A stretch of DNA of 64,000 nucleotides from Blasia pusilla (lineage: Eukaryota > Marchantiophyta > Marchantiopsida > Blasiales): the NCBI GenBank assembly GCA_050084515.1, contig CM114272.1:44082001-44146000 (forward strand). The letters run 5' to 3'. Under the pieces are notes generated by a model. That model did no database searches, was not told the DNA's origin, and was given only the letters and a program-made list of their open reading frames with translations. The translations under genes and the position numbers were made by a program. The number at the start of each line of letters is the position of its first letter. Position 1 is the stretch's first letter. Positions 43,200-55,925 of this stretch are shown here, piece by piece.

Positions 43200-44485
43200 G
43201 GAACTCTACCTCCTCCACGGGCAACTCCACCATCCCCTTGGGCAAATCCAGCTCCTCATCCCCCAATGGGACCACCTAGTGCATGGCCTCTAGGCCCATC
43301 CGGACTAGCAACTTGCTCTGGTGCCCTCTCTGGCCCTCGGTCCGGGCGTAACTCAGGATGTAGACTGAAATTGGCATGTGTGTGACCATACCTCTGACAA
43401 TAGTCACACTAATAAACTCTTGGTGGAGTACCATCTCCTCCTCCATGCTCAGGCACGCGTCCATGATCCTAACGAGTGAAATCGCGCTTGTAATGGGCTC
43501 CACCACATGGCCAACAAATAAACGCACGCGGCGGCTGCTGAGCTGCATAAGAAGGTGCAAGTCTCTATGGCAGGACCTCCCGATATCCTCCATGAGCTCG
43601 TGGTGCCACAGACCTATCTCGGAATCCACGTTGCCACACTGGTGGTACAGGCAATCATGATTGCTCTCTCCTAGAACCCATGGTGGCTACGGTCTCCTCT
43701 TCCATGTTGCACTCAATGTTCTCGGCGGTCCTAAAAACATCTCTCAACGTAGGTGAGTTGTTCATAAGAAGCACCCCCTCCCACACTCATGTCTGCACCG
43801 TTTGGTCCAACATCCCGTACCATGACTAGATAGTTTGTAACTCTATCAACCCCTGAGTGACGCTAATCAACCGGCGTAAGTGAGTGTAGGCCTCACGCAA
43901 ACTCTCAATCAAGGGCCTTTGGAAGTTGTGGATGCTCCGCAACTTCTCTGACCGTACTCCTTGATAGCTTGTTCTCAACTCAGCAAAGAACTCAACCACG
44001 GGGTTGAACCTAGGACGAACCCGATTGGACGGTACAACTACTCCAGTTTGAGTTACCCCTCCTAAAACATCACTGGTGGAAGAGGAAGAAGCCTCTCTTG
44101 ACTCCTCGTCCTCATCTAGGAACGGCTCAATCCATGACACCTAATGCGGGTCATAGTAGAGTTGTCATGCCTCAATCTCCTGTGCATATCTGTGGGAGAA
44201 CTCATGATAATCGTCCATGGGTGCCCCCTCTAAGTGCTGGAATATACCGTTCCGTGTTGTAAACGGGTTGAACTCTCTAGAGTTCCTAGCCCGTTGTGAG
44301 TCATACCAACTCCTAAACTCTGCAATGAAATTGTGCAACTCTATCATGCCTATAGCAGCGAAAAATCTACGCGGTCCTCTACCCCAGTCGTCCATCTCGT
44401 ACGCCCAACTGGTAGGACCACTCAATGTGTGCATGGATGCACTAACAAACTCCTCTATGCTGTCCTCCTTGTCTGCAGACAACAT
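43200..44485 (-). pseudogene. E4 gag
   Basis: The part at 44485-44165 has GPTSWAYEMDDWGRGPRRF, DFIA and a GAPMDDYHEF tract as in E2. The capsid part at 44140-43826 has SIHNFQRPLIESLREAYTHL. The zinc knuckle near 43.38 kb reads CDYCQRYGHTHA, but the last Cys is lost. Frame changes separate the parts. Confidence 0.78.
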
Positions 44486-45539
44486 ACAAGGAGGTCAAGG
44501 CAGTCCTTCATATGGAGAGCCTCGAAACCTCGTGCCACTCCGTGTAAAACCTATGGAGCTACTCTCAAGTCCACCACCTTGCCTCTCAAAGTCCCAAAAG
44601 GACGTCGTGATGATCCTCCTACCCCTCTGACGCGATGACTCTTAACCTCGCGAGTTATCACTCAAGCACTCAAACTAAACATGCGGAAGTCAATCTACAC
44701 TCTCTCTTATTGAGATGTGTGTTGTGCGGCAACAAGCGGTGCGATGCGGCAGATCAACTCATCTATCGTCTCATTGACAAATCATACCCTCAACTCTAGA
44801 CATCCCACATAGGTCTATGTTCCCTAAACCCATAGATCAATGATGCTCTCAGCATCCGCACATAACCCAATATCTCCAAATAACTACCCAATATCCGAAA
44901 ATCCCTAACACGTGTAGGGTAAAAGACAAGAATGGGTAACTTGAACAAATGTTTATTTCTCCTCAGCAACTGCAAATATCGACCCCAACTCGGTCGTGAA
45001 GACAAACTCCTCCAAATAGCATGTCGTACTCCGTGATATTGACGATGCTTAAATCTCCTCGATGTGCGGTGCGAGTCCAAGGGTACGGTGCAGCACTAGC
45101 GGCATGGAACGGCTACAATCGACACGACACTCGAGCATGGGGTGTGGCACTCAACGACATACCCTCCTCAATCCAAAAAACACAATATGCTCCCCAATGA
45201 TGGTGCGACTCTGTGATCGAGACGGTGCGGTGCGGCCACGAGAGGCACGGCGTGGCAATCAACGGCGCGCTACGCTTACGGGCGTCACGGCACGGTACTT
45301 GATCGTCGTCAAGCGGCTACCACCTCAAGACATAGCAAGGTAGAAAGAGAAATGCGCCCCAATCAATCCAAAAAAAATCACCTTCCAATCAACAACGATG
45401 AAGAACGCCGTCGACGACAGCCAACGGACGGCCCGAATGGACGATGAAAGTCAATAGTAATTACAATATCTTTCATATGGGTAAATATGGTTCTATTTTA
45501 ACCTTATTCAAAAAATCAAAGTTTTTTGTTTATTCTCTC
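44486..45539 (-). other. E4 5' leader
   Basis: About 1.05 kb between gag and the A repeat, related to the E2 leader (GC-rich GGCACGG words at 45.2-45.3 kb; TTTACAAAGAGAGAAT next to the repeat). No gene. Confidence 0.45.
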
Positions 45540-46214
45540 TTTGTAAATCGATCCAATCTCTCCATCAAAAAAATAAGGTCTCACACCAAGCTCTCCATGG
45601 TGTGCACTCTCTCTCATGTCAAACCAAACCCACTCTCCTAATGAGAGGCTTGGGTTACACACACAAGGCAAGGAGGACCATAGTCCTGCCGCCTCATGCG
45701 AGAGAGAATGGGCTCTCAAGCTCTCTCTCTCTCTCTTGGAGGTATATCCCCTTCCCTCTCCCAAACTCTCTCATCAGTAACCTATGCTCGCAAGTCACCT
45801 CCTTGGCTCTTGACATGCTGTAGCGCGTTAGGGGCCACTTCCCAAAGTGGACAGTTAACTATATTCCAAATAGAAACTTGCCAAAAATATTAAATTTCTC
45901 TATATGTATCCAAATGAGCTGAAACAAAGTGAAAACCTACTCTCTCACGTTACTCGTGGCCTCTACAGGTCGTTCTCGATCTCTCGAGGGTGTCCTCTAG
46001 TATCTCAAAAGGCGCTCTACGAGACCTCGCTGATCTATCCTAAAAGACGTGACAAGCTAATCGATCCATCCTAAAAGACGTGATAGTTGTCGTGTACCTA
46101 CACATCGCTATACAACATACATTGACATCACCGCATATACACAACAATACATAACATATGATACCAAGTCAAGTCCACACCATTAAGGCGATCAAGTACC
46201 AAAATATTTCCAAT
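45540..46214 (-). repeat. E3/E4 junction: B (46088-46214) plus single A (45540-46085)
   Basis: On the minus strand B starts ATTGGAAATATTTTGG after E3's tract and ends GACAAC; then comes A, starting TATCACGTC. The first 30 or so bases of A are duplicated (46021-46085 on the plus strand). A leads directly into the E4 leader without a second B. Confidence 0.75.
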
Positions 46215-47822
46215 CACTAACCTGGTTGGTGGTTAGATCCCTCTAACTCCAAATAGTCATCTCTCCCTACCATGGCATACATCTCTAGGACGCAAGAGCA
46301 AAAATTCCGGGTACTCATATTGCTGCATTGTTAGTCGTCTTCTTGTAATCCATATGATAAACGCAGGTATGAATTTATAAGAGCCTAGTCTCTACTAGTA
46401 ATTTATGTACGTATGGGGCACATCCATCGTCCTTGAGGAATCCTAGTGAGAGGTGGCGTCGGACATGCCATTTGCCACCCTCTTGAACACTCATCACACA
46501 CTAACATCGTGACTATACCACGGGCACAACCACACAACATGCAAGGTAAGCTTGAAAAAGATATGCTAAGCTTAGCTTGGATCAACTATAGCCTCAATGT
46601 TAGGAAGGTGACATGACAGACAGTTACATACATAGTCCTTTCAATTCATATCATTGCGTTGTTACAATAAGAGAACAGTAGATGGCAAGACATCACACAC
46701 TCTAAAGATGGTGCGACATATGGTCATATCCAAGGTTGTAGATATCATCTATTATAAGTAGATATTGTCGATCGATAACCACTTCCTTGAATAGTCGTAT
46801 ACCTCAAAGTATCATGATGTTGCACAATTGCTAAGTTCTCAAACGCCATGGGCAGAACTCTAAAAAAAAACTCAACCTTATGAGACCATGCTCGCATCTA
46901 TACATCGGGGTCATTGAGGTTGAACACTTCACAAGCATCACGACGAATGGCTGTAGGTTAATCATGCCCTTAGCCATAAAGAAACAAATAAGGTGAGAAA
47001 GACAATAAGGACGCCTATGTGATGAATTTGTATCCCATCACCAACCATAGTAAATGTAGGTCCTAATCTCACAAGAGACTCCTCTACAAGCCATACTTGC
47101 GTAAACCTCTCTTCAATATCTACACAAATCTCTTTGCTTATCTATCTGCCTTAGGATGATGTGGCAAAGTAGTGTGGTATCAATCAACACTTGATTATAT
47201 AAGTCTTGAAACTCCTCGCAAAACTCCATACCCTGGTCTATCAACACATCTGTTGGTACACCATAATGACTCGATACTCAATTTAGGAAGGCATATGCTA
47301 CTCCCTCATTTGCTTTGTAAGATAATATAACCAACTCTATCCACTTTGAGAAGTGCTCGACCATTGCCAACACATAACGACTATGGCGTTCCGTCAAAGG
47401 TAAAGATCTTGCAAACTCCAAACTCTACCTATAACCTAAACCTATGATTAGAAATGGATGCAACTATGGAGTCGGAGCATTAAATGATGTCTGGACCCAA
47501 TCACATGCCATGTATCTGGAAAAAAATTGATGCACATCAATCTACGTGTCTCGCCACCAATATATTATTTGGAGCAAGTTGTATGTCCATTTCACTCCAA
47601 AGAGACCCAACTCCTCATGGATATGCTGCACCAAATGTGTTCGCTACAAAGGATAAGGCACTATGTGTACTCTACCATCCTCCCAAACTCACTACATATG
47701 TGTTCCCTCCTACACGAACTGTTTGGCTCATTGTTGGATCCAATCTCACAATCTAGCATCCATTGTGCTTGCGATGTAGCTAGTATGCAAGTACTCCAAG
47801 ACTATTCCATCCTCGTGAAGTC
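46088..47822 (-). mobile_element. E3: 3' part of a methyltransferase/PHD gypsy element, strongly decayed
   Basis: The minus strand matches E2 from within integrase to the terminal repeat. Integrase remains only as broken pieces with many stops between 46.75 and 47.8 kb. The match to E2 stops near 47822. It is older than E2 and E5 by its level of decay. Confidence 0.72.
46403..46585 (-). pseudogene. E3 PHD finger
   Basis: CMLCGCARGIVTMLVCDECSRG, read here as two adjacent blocks (CMLC ... VCDEC), followed by WQMAC, then RWMCPIRT. The His ligand (WHMAC) is Gln and the final Cys is Arg, so zinc binding is damaged. Position and spacing match the fingers of E1, E2 and E5. Confidence 0.72.
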
Positions 47823-49127
47823 AATTTGGAGTTGTTGCATCGTCTAGTCAAGTTCATCCATGATTTAACCATGTGGTTTAGCTCTTTGTGGAGTTATGAT
47901 GAAACGATCAAGGGGTACGAATTGAGAAGTTGTAGAGCATCCATGATTTCCATCAACGCGTAGGTGAGAGTTTATGAGAGGTATTTGCTTGCCAGCATTG
48001 TTTGATTAGTGTCACTTAAAGGGTAATAGAGGCCTAGGCCATCTCAGCATTGAATGGGATGTTGGAGCGATAGTTGTAGAGACAGGTGAGGGATGTGACA
48101 CTTTTGCATCGCACCTCACCTACTTTGAGAGATGTTTTAAGTTGGCCAAGTGTATTGAGAAGATCAAATGTTGGGTTGATCGGAAGGATTTATTATGAAT
48201 ATACCCTCCCTCTATTCTATCATATGCATCATCAAGGTTATCACTCTCGTCGAACTTAGGTTGTATTTTATATTCTTCAAAATAAATAAATAAATTTAAG
48301 GATATGCGCACCCAATGACACAAATCGAGGTTTCAATTGGGCCAGACTAGGAATTCATGGTCGTAAAATATAACAAGATAAGACTTTGTAGAGACTAAGT
48401 TAGAGGAATTACTCTAAGGATAGAAGTAGATTATTTAGAATTAGGCCAAAAGAATGAAGAGCATTGGGGCCTACATAAGGAGAAAGAGATGACGTGGAAG
48501 ATGAAGATGAGATAAGATAAAAATAATCTTAGATAAGGACATGTGGTGCATAAAAGATGCTGCATATGAATAGGATGACACATTACAAGCATGTGAGAAC
48601 AAAATTTGCAAGACCAATGAGAAGGGGATGAGATAGATTCAATCTTATTGGTCTTGTATGTACAAGAAAGGACTCTAAAGAGTACATAAAGAAAGGAGAA
48701 GGGCATTAGGGGTCATTCTTACCATTTGGAGTGAGGTCCTTATATTGGCTTACTAGAATTGCATACAAAAATACCATGAATCAAGAGTTCAAACTACCGA
48801 GAAGATCTAGATACCATAAAAGAGGAAAAAAATGAACAAAGAAAAAATAAGCCATGATGGCACGATTATATTTGAGTAGGCTTACCACCAATCTATATTA
48901 TTATTGGAGAGTGGCTTCTTGATTTGCAAACATGTCTTTGCCTAACATGTGGCAACCGCGCAGCAAGAAAATGTTTCCTCCTCTACGGGCAATAAGAAAA
49001 ATATTTTGTGTCCAACATGATTGGTCCCTTCACAAGATGTATGGGATGCCCACTAGTCCTAACTAAAAACCACCTTACGAGAGAGCAGAAATTAAATCCC
49101 TCTATGCTTCTCTTCATGTCAAAATGA
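47823..49127. other. no supported gene
   Basis: AT-rich sequence without recognisable coding. 48892-49003 repeats at 59973-60090. Confidence 0.35.
48892..49003 (+). repeat. dispersed repeat, left copy
   Basis: Resembles 59973-60090 in the same orientation: TATTATTATTGGAGA, GGCTTCTTGATTT, then CTCTACG...AGCAAGA-like words. The two copies lie on either side of E5, but outside its 4-bp target duplications. Confidence 0.5.
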
Positions 49128-49131
49128 CCGT

Positions 49132-49710
49132 TGTCGTGCGAATCCACATCGTCATACAACATACATCGTTGACATACCATACTCACATACATACATAACA
49201 TAAATGAGAGCACCCACAAACACAAGTGTACCACAACTGAAATCCGTGAAAGACCTAAAGTCATAAAACACGTATAGAATCACATACAATCGAGCCAAAC
49301 CCATTCCACGATGGGAGAATCAGTCAAAGCTTATGGAACCACCATAGCCAAGAGCTCTACTCACTACCAAGGCTAACTCCCAACGCAACAGGCTTAACTC
49401 AAAGAACTAACTGTTCTTTGAGTGCACTCCACACTATATCCTCCAACCTAAGAGCGGGCCCTACTGGGAAAGTCACCCTCAACTAAGTAATCCCCAACCC
49501 TATGTATGAAACCGCATCTCTATCTAGACACTACAACCGTACATAAGGTATGGCCTCTACTAGCACACTATACTCTACAACATAATCCGTATGGTCATGA
49601 CAGTTGTCGTGCGAATCCACATCGTCATACAACATACATTGATGACATACCATACTCACATACATACATAACATAAACGAGAGCATCCACAAACACAAGT
49701 GTACCACAAC
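49132..49710 (-). repeat. E5 3' terminal block: B2 (49132-49237), A2 (49238-49602), B1 (49605-49710)
   Basis: B1 and B2 are both 106 bp with about four differences. A2 (365 bp) starts TGTCATGACC and ends GGATTTCA. The spacer between B1 and A2 is AC, as in E2. The 5' copy A1 is not followed by B. Confidence 0.92.
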
Positions 49711-49725
49711 TCGCCCCCCTAACTG
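49711..49725 (-). other. E5 polypurine tract
   Basis: The minus strand reads CAGTTAGGGGGGCGA directly before B1, equivalent to the tracts in E1 and E2. Confidence 0.65.
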
Positions 49726-49883
49726 GAGGTTAGATCCCTCTAACTCCCAGGTAGCCCTATACATCTACTACATGCTATACACCTTCTTGGGTGCATGAAT
49801 CAGAAGGCCGGGTGCTAGGTTGGCCCATCGTAAGTCGCACATCTGTAATCCATATCATGCAAAGATCAAGTCATCTACCTCTC

Positions 49884-50177
49884 CTAAGTACATCGAGGAT
49901 AAACCCACCTTCCAGTAGGAACAACATCCATACGTGGAGTCAAACACATCATGTGCCAATCCCTAGAACACCTATCACACACCAATATACGGGTTGCGTT
50001 ACCAGCAGACCCACACAACATGCACCTCAAACTAGCACGTATCATGGCTAAGCTTGGGTCAACATTACCATCCACACTTGAAAGATGGCATGGCGCACAA
50101 TTACGCAAATGGTCCTTCCAAACAACTCCATCACGATCCTCCAACATGAGAACTCCAGAAGCTAACACTTCGCGCAC
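49884..50177 (-). pseudogene. E5 C-terminal PHD finger
   Basis: GVLMLEDRDGVVWKDHLRNC, then the finger at 50024-49887: CMLC, VCDRC, WHMMC and WVYPRC. The seventh ligand is Tyr where E1 has Cys; the others are kept. It ends the polyprotein. Confidence 0.83.
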
Positions 50178-50433
50178 TCATAAAATAGTGCGGCCTGCCG
50201 TCACATCCAACATTGTCGATGCAATGTGCTGCAAATAGACATAGTCCTCCACATGGAACCTACGAATCGATGGTCGATAACCTCCACCCCGAATGGTTGC
50301 ACACCGCAACGTATCCCTGTGTTGAGCAATGGCAAGATTCTCAAAGGTTGTTGGCATAACTTTCCGAAAGAGCTCTGCCCGCTAAGAACACACTCTCATC
50401 CATATCTCTGGGTCATCAAGGTTCACCACCTCA

Positions 50434-51747
50434 CTAGACTCCCAACGAATTACTCCTGGCAAGTCTAGATCTTGGCCGTATAACAAAAAATAAAGTGAGA
50501 AGGAAGCCAAGGATGCTTGGTGACTGATAGGTCAGCACTTCAGCTAGTGCACCAAAATGACTAAGCTCTCTATCAAGAAACTCATATGCCGTTCCCTCAC
50601 TTGCCTTGTCAGATAATGCCACCAACTCAATCCACTTGGAGAAGTGCTCCACCATCACCAACACATATCGATGATGTCGTACAGTCAACGGTAACGGTCC
50701 CGCAAAGTCCACACTCCAACGGTAACCCAATCCCATAATAGGCAAGGGGTGTAACTGTGGTGTAGGGGCATTGAATGATGCCCTCACCCGGTCACAAACC
50801 ATACAACGTGACACCAACTTCCGCACCTGAGTATGCATGCCACGCCACCAATACTGACCAAGGAGTAAGTTATACGTACGCTTTACCCCAAAATGTCCCA
50901 ACTCCTCATGGGCATGTCGCACAATGCGCTCTCTCTGTGCCAAATGCGGCACTACTCGTACTCTACCATCCTCCCACATATGGAGAATATGTGTTCCCTC
51001 CAATCGATACCTCTTAGCACGTTGAAGAACATGGTCTCGCTCCTTGGCACTCATTATGTCTGGCACCCTACTGGTCTGTAGGAACTCCAACACCAATGCA
51101 TCATCATGAATATCCCGCTGATCCGTACCACCATCTCCAACCTTGGGATCTGAAGGCTGGCCATCTACCCTCTGACTAGAGTAAGATGTCATGTGGTCCT
51201 CCATACTAGAGTCCACCCCTAACCAACATAAAAAGGCGGATGCATGCCAACTTGGCACCATCTCCTCATCAACCTCGCTATGCCATCTAGCCCCAATTGC
51301 ATCCTTTTGGCTAGTACATGGATTCCTACTCAACCCATGAGCATCAAGGTTTGCAACTTCAAGTCTATGTACCACCTCGAAGTCATACTCCTGTAAGATA
51401 AGAGCCCACCATGCAAGATTCCCTGTAAGCTTGTCATACTCCATCAACCACTTGAGCGGCTGGTGATCAGTAACAAGAGTAAATTGTGTGCCAAACAAGT
51501 AACACCTAAAGTGTGCCATAGCCCACACTAGTGCTAAGCACTCTCCCTCATATGAACTATAGCGCGACTCCGCTGCATTATTCGAACGACTTGCATAGGC
51601 CACCACAAACTCCATGTGCTCATCATCATGTTGTGTGAACAATGTTCCAAGTCCTAACCTACTCCAATCAGTGTGTAATTGAAATGGACGCCCTCTGATT
51701 GGTCTCCTCAAGATAGGCGGCGTCACCAACTGGGCCTTGAGCTCCAC
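50434..51747 (-). pseudogene. E5 RNase H and integrase, integrase core deleted
   Basis: The RNase H catalytic set is intact: HTDWSRLGLG, EGECLALVWAMAHF, LVTDHQPLKWLM. The integrase zinc part (HAHEELGHFGVKRTY, CMVCDRV) and first core Asp (WSVDFAGPLP) are present. After EVLT about 240 bp found in E2 are missing, removing the second Asp and the Glu; the sequence resumes out of frame in the part matching HQASLASFS. Integration activity is lost. Confidence 0.87.
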
Positions 51748-51801
51748 AAAAGCTCTCTCTTGATCATCTCCCTAGTGCCACTTCTGATCTGATTTCAACA
51801 A

Positions 51802-52767
51802 CTAGTTCAAAGGCTTTGCCATAGCACAAAATCCCTTCACATACCTCCAATAGTAGTTGGCCAATCCCATGAATGCCCGAACTCTACTCACATCTACCGG
51901 ACGAGGAATAAGTGCAATAGCCTCCACCTTTGCTTGCTGAACTCCCAAACCACCTGGATAGATCACATGACCCAAGTACTCAACATACTCATGGAAGAAC
52001 TTACACTTTCCTCGATGCAAACGTAGACCATGAGCTTTCAACCGCTCAAACACAATCTGCAAATGTATCTGATGCTCCTCCACCGTGTTACTGAACACCA
52101 AGATATCATCAATGTACCACTGAACAAAATCCAACCCTGCTAGGATCCTGTCCATCACTCTGTTAAACTCGGCATGTGCATTCTTCAACCTAAAGGGTAA
52201 GAATTTCCACTGGTACAAACAATCCTTGCCATGAGAGTTGACACCCCAAAATGTTGTCTTGGCCTTGTCACTCTCTCGAATCGGTAACTGATGGTATCCT
52301 GCCCGAAGATCCAAAGTACTGAAAATCTTTGCCTGTCCCACCACATCAAAGATCTCCTTAGGTGTAGACATGGCATACCTATCAACCTTGGTATGCCGAT
52401 TGATAGGACGGTAATCTCCATACATCCGCCTATCCGTGTAGCTGCCGTGCACATCCTTTGTAGCAAGCATGATAGTGGCTGATGCATACTCTCCATGCAA
52501 CAACTCCACTAATCGAGCCTCCAAAAGGTCCAACGTCCTACTATGAATTAGGTCCCTCTCCATATGACTATATCGGTAGGGACGACGTAAGATTGGCGTA
52601 TCACTAGCCAAATCAATCCGTATAGCGGGTCCAACCCAAGCACCCAACTCCTTCATGCTAAAGGAAAAACAACTCCTATAAGCACGTAGGAATTGTGTCA
52701 AGCGTCGTTTCTCACCTCCCGTAAGCTTGGGCCCAAGTAATGGCTCCCAAGTCTCCTCCACTAGCAC
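51802..52767 (-). pseudogene. E5 reverse transcriptase, single long frame
   Basis: 321 codons open from MLVEETWEPLLGPKL to NYYWRYVKGF. Motifs: YRPINRHTKVDRYAMS, STLDLRAGYHQLP, FLPFRLKNAHAEF (usual FGLKNAPAEF), QWYIDDILVFSN and GLRLHRGKCKFF. The catalytic YIDD is intact. Two substitutions in the FGLKNAP block (G to R, P to H) may reduce function. A stop just after KPLN separates it from RNase H. Confidence 0.9.
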
Positions 52768-52970
52768 AATAGAGGGAGAGGACGATGCTAGTGGATGCTA
52801 AGCAACCCCCTCACAAGATGGTACACCCTTAGCTACACCATCATCTGAGAAAATAACTCCTCCACCAGCATGAGCAACCAACTCCACATGCCCAGCCATT
52901 ACATCCCATTTACTCCAAGGATGCAAAATACTACTCTCCTCGCCCCCAGCGGATGCCTCTACCGTCTCGA

Positions 52971-54247
52971 TGTCGTGTCGAGAGCCTTTCTTCGAGTAAG
53001 GGTGGGCTTTCTAACTACGGCAAACGCGGTCGATGCAAGATGAATTCTTTGAGAAGATATCCTTTTTCAATATATAATTATTATGTATACTCTCCATTCT
53101 CTCACGAGAGGTATCACAAATGGAAGTGCCGAGGCGATCATTTCTTCGTAACATCGGACCTCGAAATTCCTAACTATACAATCCCTATAAACTATTTTAC
53201 GCTTGTATACGAGGAAGATAGCACAACTAGTATTAAACCCTACTTGAGCAGGCCTATTGATGTCCATGGATTGTTATATAAGGACATACAAAGTACAATC
53301 CCATGTCCTTCCATATGTGACGATAGGAAGGATCACCGGAGTTGGAGATTGAATGACCTGGTTCATGAACGCCTCCCCAAAGTGATAAACTAAGTAACGA
53401 GTGAACCAATGCCTATCTACAAAGATTATCTTGACATGGTATGGATTAAGGAAAGGAAAGTCGGGCACAACTCGTGCTCCACCCCTATCCATGCTTGACA
53501 GACATTCTCTACTCTCCTCGAAAATGGGTTTTGGCGGAGTTATTCTCCCAAGAGGGATAATCCACTCTCATTGGGGAAGTAATAACCCAAAACATTCACT
53601 ATTTTAGTATGACTAAACTCCTCTAAGATGACAAACCTCTCATTTCTACACACACACCACACTCTAAAAACCTCTCGAAGAATAGATCATGGTCAAGTTA
53701 CTCTCCCAAGAGGGGTGATCCACTCTCATTGGAACAACAAGAAATCCCAAAGTTATACACTCAAGAGTGACACGAAAGATTCAAGATGTGGAATAGAAGG
53801 TGATGAACCCTTGAAGGTCCCTCCTCTTTGTATACTCACAAGAGACCCACAAGAGTACGAAATATAACTAATCTTATCTTGTGCCACATGGTTTCCTCTC
53901 AAGGCTTAGCCAATCACATTTTGACACAAGTAGATTTCCTCTTATCTCTTCCAAAATATCCTCTTTTACCCACTTGATATTTTCCAAATTACCCCGACTA
54001 GCCTAGCCACCAACCAAGCCTACTTTTTCTTTTCATTAAAGTACCAACCTCACTACTTTACTTTTATAAAGTCATCTATTATTTATTACCTCTTTTCTAA
54101 AGTTGGGCCCGCATAAAAGAGGCACCATAAAGAAGTTTAAACATGGAGATTTTCTTTTCCTAAGCTAATTTACTTAATACTAATAAAACTCTATCTAACG
54201 CTTAACGAGGAAAGAGTTTACACACTGGCTGATTTTATTATACGACA
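52971..54247. mobile_element. 1.28-kb LTR-like insertion in E5
   Basis: It starts TGTCG and ends CGACA and lies between the end of the methyltransferase and the linker to reverse transcriptase; coding similarity to E2 resumes on both sides (MVTG / ETVEASAGGE). No 5-bp duplication is visible (CTCGA versus CCGGT). It is AT-rich and contains a repeated block of about 40 bp (53538-53577 and 53697-53735) with CTCCCAAGAGGG and TCCACTCTCATTGG. An open frame at 52953-53393 has no known domain. It may be a solo LTR whose flank was altered. Confidence 0.55.
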
Positions 54248-55549
54248 CCGGTAACCATCGAGCTCATCACAAGGGGTGGAAGACCCACAAACATAGTCCG
54301 AAGTCGACGCTGCTCGGCCATACCAAGATTCAAAATCCAAGTCAAACAATTCTGGTCCATGGCCTGACCCAACACATGACGTCGTGAAGCCTCAGAAATG
54401 AAAGCAATCGCTGTCACACTAGTAGAAAATCCCATCGCACGCTCTCTCTCATCAGCGTTAGGCTCCACCAACGCCGACATGAGAATCCCATACAAGCCCG
54501 GGACCACCTTCCCTATAGGCATGTGACGAGGGAAAACTCACAAATATGGGTAGTGCCACCCTAGGCTGGCCCACACGGTTCACCACTGCCATGGGTGACC
54601 GATCAATAACCCTCACCACTTGAGAAAGTTGTCCAACATCCAAGATACTATCCATTGTAAGGCAAGGATCCCGCTGCACTGCATCATATGCTCGACGTAG
54701 AACCTCCCTCGGCAACAAGTTTTTCCATCACAAGCGTGGACATTGTGCACGCGAGCCAACTCACGCTCCATCCAACAACACCGCTAGTCCAATCCAAGAC
54801 CGCACCTCATGAACACTCGCCATCATCCGGGTCCGAGTGTCACCCAACAATGGAACATTCTCCAGAATGTAAGCTGGAGCACGTGCCTGATGAACTTAAA
54901 GATGTTGTAACACCCGTAACGTCTCCCAAAATAATCGAGACCTAGGGTCGTGTAATCCCTCACCACGACCAGCACGTGTATGACCTTGACATAGCCATCC
55001 AACAATCACCAAATCCACAGGACCAACCCTCTCAAGGGCATCCGCCCCCAACAATGCAATGTGTGACGGCAAAGCACGCTGGTACCCATGAATAGCTGAT
55101 GGCGGCAACAACTCAGGATATCTCCGCATCGACTGACCGATATGTTGAGATGAGACTCTCTGGGCCGTCTCATCTCGCTCCACATACACATATCTCCGCA
55201 CAGGAATACCGTTTTGCAACACTGCAGCCAAACCAATGCTAATCCCACAAAAGAGATCTAACACACAAATGCCCTCCGGCGGATACTGCCATACAATGAG
55301 TGTAGTATCCAAAGGGGATAACCCAACTGGACCAGAAGTAGGAGTCCGCCGTGGGGCCTCCTCTTCCTCTTGAGGTATAACAGCCTCACACCAAGCCTCC
55401 TGCACTAGGCGATCAGCCTCTTGCCGTAGTGCACCGCCTGAACTCCAAAGTGGCACATCCAACAATGAGGATGCCAATGCTGCAAAACTAGGGACTTCCT
55501 CTACCTCCTCATGCATAGGAGAATCCATAGCAAAAAGATTACCCTCCAA
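54238..55549 (-). pseudogene. E5 cytosine-C5 DNA methyltransferase, broken
   Basis: Starts with an acidic segment (MHEEVEEVPSF, EEEEAPRR) equivalent to the linker. Motif I VLDLFCGISIGL, motif IV region DLVIVGWLCQGH (Pro of PCQ is Leu; catalytic Cys kept), RSRLFWETLRVL, motif VI YILENVPLLGD, a motif VIII remnant (AQCPRL, then a stop, WKNLLP), PNADERERAMGF and RRHVLGQAMDQN. At least three stops and a frameshift after GPGLVWD break it. It shows that the enzyme belongs to a second, sequence-distinct subfamily of the element. Confidence 0.86.
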
Positions 55550-55925
55550 AAAGTCTCATGGCCAAGTGACTACTCCACTAAAACTAGCCACAGATGCTAA
55601 CACCATTGGGGAAGACCCTCCTGGTCGAGCCCCATAAATAAATCTCACAAGAACTTGGCTCATACGTCCATCCCCGGACTGCCAACTAGGTCTATAAGAC
55701 GGTGTCTCAGTCTTGTAGTCCTTCTGAAACCCATCGGATACAATACTACTCCTCCAACTAGTACATCATACGACTCGGCTGATGTGACCACTGCAAGTAT
55801 GTGGAGCTATCTGTCGCATAATCTGATCTCAATTGTATAGAAAACTTCTCCCATGTCATGAAATGAGACCTGTCATTGGCTCCTCCAAGTCATGTCTGAA
55901 TCTGGAATGGACAAGGCTCAAGCTC

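Larger units (their letters stand above)
40196..46085 (-). mobile_element. E4: 5' half of a methyltransferase/PHD gypsy element
   Basis: On the minus strand: A repeat (46085 to about 45540), leader, gag, protease, linker, partial methyltransferase, reverse transcriptase ending abruptly at about 40196 inside the segment after YIDD. RNase H, integrase and PHD are missing. Its A repeat is directly preceded by B and the 3' end of E3, so E3 and E4 share one terminal repeat head to tail. Confidence 0.82.
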
